DNA of 22,498 nt, taken from the NCBI GenBank assembly GCA_035307785.1, contig DATGHS010000379.1, forward strand, positions 1-22,498. Direction: 5' to 3'. Below, in pieces: positions 14,152 to 20,479 of the stretch (the first letter of the stretch is position 1; each line of letters starts with the position of its first letter). Source of the stretch: DATGHS01 sp035307785. Its GTDB lineage: Bacteria; Planctomycetota; Planctomycetia; Gemmatales; Gemmataceae. Position numbers and translations under genes: made by a program. Below the pieces are notes generated by a model. That model was given only the letters and a program-made list of their open reading frames with translations. It did no database searches and had not been told where the DNA came from.

Positions 14152-15396
14152 GTGCGCAATTGCTTGCGTTGGCTTCCCGTGCTTCTTCTCGTGGGCGCGG
14201 CCGGGTGTGCGTCATCCGGGTCGTCGTCCGGATCGCGCAACACGCCCCCCAGCAACAACATCAACAGCCAGCCGTTCTGGTCGCAGCCGAAAGGCCGCAG
14301 CAGCCCCACGCTCAACCAGCCAACTCAGGGCAGCAACGACAACAACTCCGACACCAAACTCACGTCTGCCGAGCAGAAGGAATGGAACGGCGTGCTGGCC
14401 GGCGTGCTCGTGGATAGTTTCAATCAGAAGATCTCGCCGGCGTACATCCAGGTGGAAGCCTTGGGGACGGAAAACCCGGGCAAGCCGATCGACGTGGCCG
14501 TGGATGCGAATGGTTACTTCATGATCCCGGGCCTTCAGCCCGGCCAGTCGTACCTGCTCACGGCTCGCGCTCAAATCGATGGCCGAACGTTCGCCGGCCG
14601 TGTGCAAGCGGCCCCGCCGCAACCTAGGTTAATGATCAAATTGCGCGACGATCTGGCCTCGGCCACGGTGCCGCCGTTGCCTGGTAACAATGGAGTCGTG
14701 CCGGCCGTAGCCATGCCGAATCGCCCGCCGATTCCGCCCCTTGGCAGCACGGAGCCCGTAAATATCCCAGCGCCGCGCGTGCCGATAAATGGGACGGATG
14801 CGGAAAACATTGCCAACGGCGACCGTTCCCATCCGCCGGCCCCGCTCATTAGTGTACCGGGCCCCGGCGCTAAACAGAAGTTGCCCGAGCCGGATCCGAT
14901 TCCCGGAAACAACGGCGCCAGCCGTTTCCCCGGTCCTGCCGTCGCCCCGGCGTGCACGATTTCCGGCATCCGTGTGGTGAATTTGAGCCTGAAAGACCTG
15001 CGCGGCGAAGTGTGGGACCTGCGCTCGCAACCCCGCAAGCTCGTGCTGCTCGATTTTTGGGGAACCTGGTGCATGCACTGCATTCGCGCCGTGCCGGAGT
15101 TGAATCGGCTGCAACAGCAGTTCGGCAACCGGGGGCTGGAAGTCGTCGGCGTTGCCTGCGAATACGGCAGCGATCCCGATACGATTCAAAAGGTCCGCGA
15201 CGTGGTTCGGCAGAAGAATATTCAGTATGAGATCGTGTTGGCCGACCCCGTGGGCCGTTGCCCGGTGCAGAACGCGTTCCGCGTGAACAAGTATCCAACG
15301 CTGATTTTGGTTGACGAAGGCGGCAACATCATCTGGCGCGGCGAAGGGGCGCAAATCGAAGCCGTGCGCAGCATTATTCAGCAGCGCTTGCGATAA
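14152..15396 (+). CDS. Lipoprotein with carboxypeptidase-regulatory-like and TlpA-type thioredoxin domains
   Basis: A 414-aa exported lipoprotein. I place the start at GTG 14152 (GAGGG eight bases upstream), which gives a compact signal RWLPVLLLVGAAGC with C19 as lipidated Cys. An ATG at 14110 would add 14 residues of non-signal sequence. After a Ser/Asn/Gln-rich linker, residues about 78-165 form a beta-sandwich of the carboxypeptidase-regulatory type (LAGVLVDSFNQKISPAYIQV, DANGYFMIPGLQPGQSYLL). A Pro/Gly-rich linker covers about 170-265. The thioredoxin fold (271-414) has LDFWGTWCMHC with C307 and C310 and cis-Pro P382. TlpA-like proteins are extracytoplasmic thiol-disulfide reductases. Extra cysteines at about 268, 336 and 370 might pair or be partners. 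Confidence 0.85.
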   Translation: MRNCLRWLPVLLLVGAAGCASSGSSSGSRNTPPSNNINSQPFWSQPKGRSSPTLNQPTQGSNDNNSDTKLTSAEQKEWNGVLAGVLVDSFNQKISPAYIQVEALGTENPGKPIDVAVDANGYFMIPGLQPGQSYLLTARAQIDGRTFAGRVQAAPPQPRLMIKLRDDLASATVPPLPGNNGVVPAVAMPNRPPIPPLGSTEPVNIPAPRVPINGTDAENIANGDRSHPPAPLISVPGPGAKQKLPEPDPIPGNNGASRFPGPAVAPACTISGIRVVNLSLKDLRGEVWDLRSQPRKLVLLDFWGTWCMHCIRAVPELNRLQQQFGNRGLEVVGVACEYGSDPDTIQKVRDVVRQKNIQYEIVLADPVGRCPVQNAFRVNKYPTLILVDEGGNIIWRGEGAQIEAVRSIIQQRLR

Positions 15397-15402
15397 CAAG
15401 GT

Positions 15403-15482
15403 TTAGCCGCGAGGCGCAGTCTTCGGAGCCGAGCGCACCGGTGGAGACGCGCTCGGCTCCGAGGACTGCGCCTCGCGGCTAA
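15403..15482. terminator. 34-bp hairpin between convergent genes
   Basis: The arms 15403-15436 (TTAGCCGCGAGGCGCAGTC...) and 15449-15482 (...CTGCGCCTCGCGGCTAA) pair over 34 bp with a single U.G wobble and a 12-base loop. The hairpin fills almost the whole 89-base gap between the thioredoxin-lipoprotein stop and the isocitrate dehydrogenase stop, so it should block transcription from both sides. The length is far beyond what termination needs, and the arms may be a dispersed repeat. There is no T-tract. Confidence 0.75.
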
Positions 15483-15485
15483 CCG

Positions 15486-16853
15486 TTATCCAAGATGGGA
15501 AATAATTCGCTTCGCGAACTCGGAGCTGGGCACACCGTCTTTACCGCTATAACCTGGATATTGCCGGGCAATGTCGTAAGTTACGTAGAGTTTTCGCCCC
15601 GGCCCTTTCTTGGCAGTTTCTTCTGCCTCCTCAAATGTCGTTGCCAAGGCCGTGTTAATCTTTTGTGCCGCCTCGTGCCATCCCAAAAATTCCAACAGGA
15701 GCACTCCAGACAACAGCACGGCGCCCGGATTAGCCTCGTTCTTCCCCGCCATTCGGGGTGCCGTGCCGTGGGTCGCCTCGAACATGGCCGCACCGTCGCC
15801 AATATTGGCCCCGGCCGCCAGGCCGATGCCACCGGTCATGGCGGCCGCCGCGTCGGAAAGATAATCGCCGTTAAGATTGGGCGTGGCGATCACCGAATAC
15901 TCGTCTGGCCGAAGCTGGATTTGCTGAAACATGCTATCGGCAATGCGGTCCTTGATAAGCAGCTTCCCGGCGGGAGCCTTGCCGCCGCCGGCTGTCACTT
16001 CATCCTCGGTCACAATCTGATCGCGAAACTCGGCCTTCGCCAGCTCGTAGCCCCAATCCTTGAAGGCGCCTTCGGTGAACTTCATGATGTTCCCCTTGTG
16101 CATGAGCGTGACGCTCGGCAACTTCTTCTCCAGCGCGTAACGAATCGCCATGCGCACCAGTCGCTTCGTGCCTTCGGGGCTGATCGGTTTGATGCCGATG
16201 CCCGACGAAGGAATGACCTTGTAGCCGAGTTCCGCCAGCAATGCGATCACCCGCTTCGCTCGTTCGGAATTGCTTTGGAACTCGATGCCGCAGTACACGT
16301 CTTCCGTGTTTTCGCGGAAGATGACCATGTCGACCTTGTCGGCCCGCTTGTTCGGCGCTTCTACGCCCTTGTAGTATTTCACCGGCCGCACACAGGCATA
16401 CAAATCGAAGCGCATGCGCAGGAAGACGTTGATACTTCGGAAGCCCTTGCCGATGGGCGTGGTGAGCGGACCCTTAAGGCCCAGCCGGTAATACTCGAAT
16501 GCTTTGAGCGAGTCGTCAGGCAGATACAACCGACGCTGATCTTCCTCGCCGAGCGCATTGACTTTTTCATCGGTCACTTGCGGCTGGTACATTTTCCGGG
16601 CCACGTCGCCGGCGTGAATGTCGAACCAGACGATTTTCCTTTTGCCGGCGTAGCATTTCTTCACCGCTGCGTCGATCACCTTGACCGCACAAGTCGTGAT
16701 GCCGGGCTTGCCGTCCACGTCCATGCCGATGCCGTCACCGCGGAGCAAACAAACAATCGGGTCGTCTGGGATTTGCCATTTGCCTTTGGCGTCGATGGCC
16801 ACGCGCGTGCCGAAAGCCGGGGCGGAAAGTTTGTCATACGTCGGGGCCGTCAT
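15486..16853 (-). CDS. icd: NADP-type isocitrate dehydrogenase
   Basis: A 455-aa enzyme that converts isocitrate to 2-oxoglutarate and CO2 in the TCA cycle. The substrate loop RSINVFLRMRFDLYACVRPV (139-158) carries S140, the site that in E. coli Icd is phosphorylated by AceK. FRENTEDVYCGIE is the second substrate motif. TPNLNGDYLSDAAAAMTGG and EATHGTAPRMAG complete the active site. NADP preference is indicated by Y426 and R430 in TYDIAR, matching E. coli Y391 and R395. However, the E. coli K344-Y345 pair is R-M here, so specificity is probable but unproven. AGGA lies upstream of the start. It is downstream of the M24 peptidase gene on the same strand, with a 57-base gap containing a hairpin. 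Confidence 0.95.
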   Translation of the reverse strand: MTAPTYDKLSAPAFGTRVAIDAKGKWQIPDDPIVCLLRGDGIGMDVDGKPGITTCAVKVIDAAVKKCYAGKRKIVWFDIHAGDVARKMYQPQVTDEKVNALGEEDQRRLYLPDDSLKAFEYYRLGLKGPLTTPIGKGFRSINVFLRMRFDLYACVRPVKYYKGVEAPNKRADKVDMVIFRENTEDVYCGIEFQSNSERAKRVIALLAELGYKVIPSSGIGIKPISPEGTKRLVRMAIRYALEKKLPSVTLMHKGNIMKFTEGAFKDWGYELAKAEFRDQIVTEDEVTAGGGKAPAGKLLIKDRIADSMFQQIQLRPDEYSVIATPNLNGDYLSDAAAAMTGGIGLAAGANIGDGAAMFEATHGTAPRMAGKNEANPGAVLLSGVLLLEFLGWHEAAQKINTALATTFEEAEETAKKGPGRKLYVTYDIARQYPGYSGKDGVPSSEFAKRIISHLG

Positions 16854-16883
16854 GGACTCGTCCTTTCTATGGTTAACTCAAAG

Positions 16884-16905
16884 CCCAGGGACGGCAGTCC
16901 CTGGG
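16884..16905. repeat. Hairpin repeat CCCAGGGAC, copy 1
   Basis: CCCAGGGAC (16884-16892), loop GGCA, GTCCCTGGG (16897-16905). It lies just after the M24 peptidase stop, in the gap before icd on the minus strand, so within a probable operon. The same core recurs at 18166 and 19393. Confidence 0.85.
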
Positions 16906-16910
16906 GTCGC

Positions 16911-18101
16911 TCAAAATGCTTTTAATATGGGCAAAACGCTCGTCTGCAACTCGCCGCCTGTCACATGCACGTGGCTGCCGGCATCCACGAAGACATTCGT
17001 CTCGCTGCGCACGCCGAATTCCGGCAAGTAAATCCCCGGCTCCACGGAGAAGCAGGTCCGAGGTAGTACTCGGCGCTCTTCCTTCGTCTCCAGGCCATCC
17101 ATATTCGCGCCGTTGCCGTGCGTTTCCTGGCCGATGGAATGGCCGGTGCGGTGGCAGAAGTATTCGCCGTAGCCGGATCTGTCGATCACGTCGCGAGCCG
17201 CCTGATCGACTTGCCAACCCTGGATGATCTCCTTCTTGGCGAAAGCGCTTTTCACACGATCAATGGCGGCATCGCGGGCTTTGGCGACAATCTGAAAGAT
17301 TTTTTCGTATTTCTCAAGTACGTCTTTGCCCACGAAGCCGGTCCAGGTGAGGTCGCTGTAAACCGCCCGCGGCTTGTTCAGCTTCGCCCACAAATCGATC
17401 AGAACGAAACTGCCTTCACGGATGATGCCGGGCTCACCCGGTTGCGGCTCGTAGTGCGGGTCACCCGAATGCGGGCCCACGGCACAGATCGGCGGATGAT
17501 CCGCGAAGAGACCGTGTTTTTGGAAATGGTCAAGGATCACTTTCTGCACGTCAAGTTCATGCACCGAGCCGGCCTTACGGACCTGTTGAGCGATGAAGCC
17601 GAACGCTGCGTCGAACGCCGAGCGTGTGTGTTTGGCCGCTTCCAGGTGCATTTGCCATTGCTCATCGTCCCAGCAGGCTTCGAACATCTGGACCAAGTCG
17701 CCGGAAGAGACAATGCCGATGCCGAACGAGCGCACCAGCTCCACGGTGCCTGCATCCACGCGCGAGACATACGGGTTGGCATTTCGAGCGACGTATTCCA
17801 TGGCGATGCGCCGGCAATCGGCCAGAATTGCGGCCACGCCGGCTTCGAGTTCCTGCCAGCGCAGGTAAATGCGCTTCGACCCCGGCAAGTGGTCCAGGGC
17901 GCCGGGTTCAATGCGATGCACCAGCTTGCGCGGCTCGCCATAGGCCGGCACCAGGTAGAACCAGCGCCGCGACAACATTTGCTCCGGATTTAGATCGACA
18001 ATCCGCCGGGCCAGCAAATTCAGCCCGCGAAAATCGTACAGCAGCCAGCCGTCGAGTTGCTGCTGCTGCAGAGCCGCCTGAATCGCCGCGAGGTCAAACA
18101 T
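16911..18101 (-). CDS. M24-family Xaa-Pro aminopeptidase
   Basis: A 396-aa metallopeptidase with the creatinase/Xaa-Pro layout. The N-terminal domain (1-155) includes LQQQQLDGWLLYDFRGLN. The C-terminal pita-bread domain (155-396) has the five metal ligands D236 (LIDLWAK), D250 (YSDLTWTG), H321 (HRTGHSIGQETHG), E354 (SVEPGIY) and E367 (RSETNV). It should remove N-terminal residues preceding proline, or cleave a related amide. There is no signal peptide, so it is cytoplasmic. The first ligand motif is DLWAK instead of the usual DxG, a mild departure. GGAG lies seven bases before the start. It is followed by icd on the same strand, probably co-transcribed, with no obvious functional link. Confidence 0.92.
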   Translation of the reverse strand: MFDLAAIQAALQQQQLDGWLLYDFRGLNLLARRIVDLNPEQMLSRRWFYLVPAYGEPRKLVHRIEPGALDHLPGSKRIYLRWQELEAGVAAILADCRRIAMEYVARNANPYVSRVDAGTVELVRSFGIGIVSSGDLVQMFEACWDDEQWQMHLEAAKHTRSAFDAAFGFIAQQVRKAGSVHELDVQKVILDHFQKHGLFADHPPICAVGPHSGDPHYEPQPGEPGIIREGSFVLIDLWAKLNKPRAVYSDLTWTGFVGKDVLEKYEKIFQIVAKARDAAIDRVKSAFAKKEIIQGWQVDQAARDVIDRSGYGEYFCHRTGHSIGQETHGNGANMDGLETKEERRVLPRTCFSVEPGIYLPEFGVRSETNVFVDAGSHVHVTGGELQTSVLPILKAF

Positions 18102-18165
18102 GTTTGCGCTCCGTGGGCGACGCTATCAACGTCGCTCATGGTACTTGTGTATGCGCCGATCCACG

Positions 18166-18195
18166 AAAGCCCAGGGACTCCCGTCCCTGGGCTTT
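18166..18195. repeat. Hairpin repeat CCCAGGGAC, copy 2 (between divergent genes)
   Basis: AAAGCCCAGGGAC (18166-18178), loop TCCC, GTCCCTGGGCTTT (18183-18195): a perfect 13-bp stem. It lies between the divergent M24 peptidase and aldose epimerase genes, where no terminator is expected, so it is better read as a mobile or structural repeat. Confidence 0.85.
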
Positions 18196-18254
18196 ATGCC
18201 CACAATTGCTACATTCGTCTGGGGAAATTGCTTTCGAACACCGCGAGGAACATC

Positions 18255-19382
18255 ATGCGTTACTTTCTCTCCATTTCGCTTTGCTTGTTGGGGGCGTCGA
18301 TCATGCTGGCGGATCAACCCGGAAAATTTCACGTAAGCACCGATGCCTACGGCCAGACATCGGACGGGAAAAAGGTTAACATCCACACGCTGAAAAATCC
18401 GAATGGAATGATCGTGAAGGTCATTGATTACGGCACGATCATTACCGAGATTCATGTGCCCGATCGAGAGGGTAAATTCGACGATATCGCCCTCGGCTTC
18501 GACAATCTGAAGAGTTACCAGACCGAAAACAACCCCTACTTCGGCTGCACGGTGGGCCGCGTATGCAATCGCATTGCCGGCGCGAAGTTTACGCTCGACG
18601 GCAAAGAATACACGCTCGCGGCCAACAACGGCAAGAACACGCTGCATGGCGGCATCAAGGGCTTCGATAAGGTCGTATGGAAAGTGCGCTCGACGGGAGC
18701 GGGACCGGACAGTGCCTCCATCAAGTACGCCTACCACAGCAAAGACGGCGAAGAAGGTTTCCCCGGCAACCTGGTGGTGACCGTGACAATTACCCTTACG
18801 GCAAAAAATGAACTTCGTTTGGACTACGAGGCCACAAGCGATAAGGCGACGCCGATTAATCTCACGAATCACAGTTACTTCAACCTGCTCGGCCAAAAAG
18901 ATGCCGATATCCTGGGCCACGAATGCATGATCCCCGCCGAGCAGTACACGCCGACAGATGCGGACTTGATTCCCACCGGCGAACTGAAGTCCGTGAAAGG
19001 CACGGCTTTCGATTTCACGAAGCCGATGACCTTCGGTTCGCGGATTAAGGAGATTAAGACCGACCCGGTGGGTTACGACCTGAATTACCCGCTCGAAAAC
19101 AGCAAGAAACAATTGGTGCTGGCCGCGAAGGTGACGGAACCGAAAACCGGAAGAATGATGACCGTGCACACCACCGAACCGGCCGTGCAGCTTTACACCG
19201 GCAACTTCCTTGATGGCAAACTGAAGGGCAAGAACGGCCTCGCATACAAGCAGTACTACGGCTTCTGCCTGGAGACGCAGCACTACCCGGACGCCGTGCA
19301 CCACCCGAATTTCCCGTCGACCATCCTGGAACCGGGAAAGAAATTCGAATCGACGACGGTGTACGAGTTTGGTGCTAAATAA
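18255..19382 (+). CDS. galM: Secreted aldose 1-epimerase (mutarotase)
   Basis: A 375-aa enzyme that interconverts alpha and beta anomers of sugars such as glucose and galactose. Residues 1-19 are a signal peptide (YFLSISLCLLGASIMLA), so it acts outside the cytoplasm. The catalytic set is present: R106 in GRVCNRIAG, H131 in LHGGIKGFDKVVW, H206 in NHSYFNL, D275 in VGYDLNY and E340 in CLETQHYPD; His206 and Glu340 act as acid and base in this family. GAGGA is six bases before the start. The frame is open back to 18057, but that part has no signal sequence or ribosome site and crosses a repeat. It is convergent with the ribokinase-family gene. Confidence 0.93.
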   Translation: MRYFLSISLCLLGASIMLADQPGKFHVSTDAYGQTSDGKKVNIHTLKNPNGMIVKVIDYGTIITEIHVPDREGKFDDIALGFDNLKSYQTENNPYFGCTVGRVCNRIAGAKFTLDGKEYTLAANNGKNTLHGGIKGFDKVVWKVRSTGAGPDSASIKYAYHSKDGEEGFPGNLVVTVTITLTAKNELRLDYEATSDKATPINLTNHSYFNLLGQKDADILGHECMIPAEQYTPTDADLIPTGELKSVKGTAFDFTKPMTFGSRIKEIKTDPVGYDLNYPLENSKKQLVLAAKVTEPKTGRMMTVHTTEPAVQLYTGNFLDGKLKGKNGLAYKQYYGFCLETQHYPDAVHHPNFPSTILEPGKKFESTTVYEFGAK

Positions 19383-19392
19383 AGTCTGTCGA

Positions 19393-19420
19393 AAGCCCAG
19401 GGACGGCAGTCCCTGGGCTT
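19393..19420. repeat. Hairpin repeat CCCAGGGAC, copy 3 (between convergent genes)
   Basis: AAGCCCAGGGAC (19393-19404), loop GGCA, GTCCCTGGGCTT (19409-19420), a perfect 12-bp stem. It fills the 41-base gap between the epimerase and ribokinase stops and could end both transcripts. The loop and core equal copy 1. Confidence 0.85.
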
Positions 19421-19423
19421 CCC

Positions 19424-20341
19424 TCACAGTTCATTCCTTCTCGGAAACGACGCCTGCGTTCCCGCGCGGGTGACGGACGCGGCCGCCATCGCATTCGCCT
19501 CGCGCACGGCTTCCACGACCGGCAAGCCTTCCGCGAGAAAGACCGCGAAGCTGCCAATGAAGGCGTCGCCGGCGCCGGACGTATCCACAGCTTTCACCTG
19601 GATACCCGGAATCTGTTCGACAATCTCCGGCGTCACAATCAGTGCCCCACGTTCAGCCAGCGTGACAATCACCGTCTTGGCTCCGCGCTGCAGCAAGCGC
19701 CGGGCAGCGCGCTCGGTTCCTTCCAGGGTCGAAACATCGCCGCCCCCTATGTGGGCCAATTCGGTTTCGTTCGGAATGCAGTAATCGACGTTTTGCAGCA
19801 ACTCATCGGGCACATCGAAAGCCGGGGCCGGGTTGAGAATTGTCGTCACGCCGGCGCCACGTGCTATGGCAAATGCTGGCACGGTTGCATTCAAATCAAC
19901 TTCGAGTGTGCCGATAAGGACGTGCGACGATGTAATCGTGAATGCGGCACCCAGAACGTCGGATCCGCTTACGGTCAGATTCGCCCCCGGCACGCCGATA
20001 ATGGCGTTGCGTGCGGAATCATCGATGAGAATGGCCGCGGCCCCAGTCGACTGGCCTTCCGACTTTTGAACGTGGCGCACGTCGAGACCTTCGGTGCGCA
20101 AATGCGTTAACATTTGTTCGCCAAAGGCATCGTCGCCCACGCGGCTAATGAGCGTCGCTTGAGCGCCCATTCGGCAAGCCATTACCGCCTGGTTCGCGCC
20201 CTTGCCACCGAAATGAAACAGAAACGAATGCCCCGGTAGCGTCTCCCCCCATAGCGGCAACCGCGGCGCGTGGAATGTGAAATCAACATTGCATGCGCCG
20301 AGTACGCACATGCGCACCGGAGTAGCAGGGCTTGGCTTCAT
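19424..20341 (-). CDS. rbsK: Ribokinase-family (PfkB) sugar kinase
   Basis: A 305-aa kinase that phosphorylates a sugar, most likely ribose, at the 5-position. GGKGANQAVMA (45-55) is the first PfkB signature. The second, DTSGAGDAFIGSF (253-265), contains catalytic base D259 and the anion hole. GACNVDFTF (15-23) and NPAPA (about 182-186) also match ribokinase. The substrate could be another nucleoside or sugar. I start at ATG 20341; a GTG nine codons upstream and an ATG ten codons downstream are alternatives, and none has a clear ribosome site. It is divergent from the second kinase and convergent with the epimerase. No ribose transporter genes are near. Confidence 0.88.
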   Translation of the reverse strand: MKPSPATPVRMCVLGACNVDFTFHAPRLPLWGETLPGHSFLFHFGGKGANQAVMACRMGAQATLISRVGDDAFGEQMLTHLRTEGLDVRHVQKSEGQSTGAAAILIDDSARNAIIGVPGANLTVSGSDVLGAAFTITSSHVLIGTLEVDLNATVPAFAIARGAGVTTILNPAPAFDVPDELLQNVDYCIPNETELAHIGGGDVSTLEGTERAARRLLQRGAKTVIVTLAERGALIVTPEIVEQIPGIQVKAVDTSGAGDAFIGSFAVFLAEGLPVVEAVREANAMAAASVTRAGTQASFPRRNEL

Positions 20342-20414
20342 GGCGAATGAGATAGGGAATAAAGCCACGGCGGACAGACAAGCTCAACTCGAATCCGGCC
20401 GATCTCGTCTCATC

Positions 20415-20443
20415 TTTTGGGGGCGCGCTGCGTTCCGTATGAT
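20415..20443 (+). promoter_or_regulatory. Possible promoter of the second kinase
   Basis: TATGAT (20438-20443) differs from the -10 consensus at one position, with TTTTGG (20415-20420) 17 bases upstream as a poor -35. This would start transcription near 20450, about 30 bases before the GTG start. It is weak evidence beyond position and spacing. Confidence 0.25.
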
Positions 20444-20479
20444 AAGCAGTTGTTGTCGCCGGCCCGGAGGATGTAGAAG

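Noticed and set aside
13745..14215. 156-codon minus-strand frame over the gap after tupA
   Set aside because: It has no domain or ribosome site, overlaps the start of the lipoprotein gene antisense, and looks like a chance frame in GC-rich DNA.
15495..16925. 476-codon plus-strand frame opposite icd
   Set aside because: It lies antisense to a clear isocitrate dehydrogenase; its His/Arg-rich sequence has no family pattern. It is a typical codon-bias shadow.
18057..18254. N-terminal extension of the aldose epimerase
   Set aside because: It crosses a hairpin repeat and overlaps the divergent peptidase gene. The signal peptide begins exactly at ATG 18255, with GAGGA before it.
16884..19420. CRISPR-like array from the three CCCAGGGAC repeats
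   Set aside because: The copies are more than 1 kb apart, separated by whole genes, with no regular spacers and no cas genes.
18126..19427. 433-codon minus-strand frame opposite the aldose epimerase
   Set aside because: It is antisense to a gene with all catalytic residues, crosses two hairpin repeats, and has no motif.
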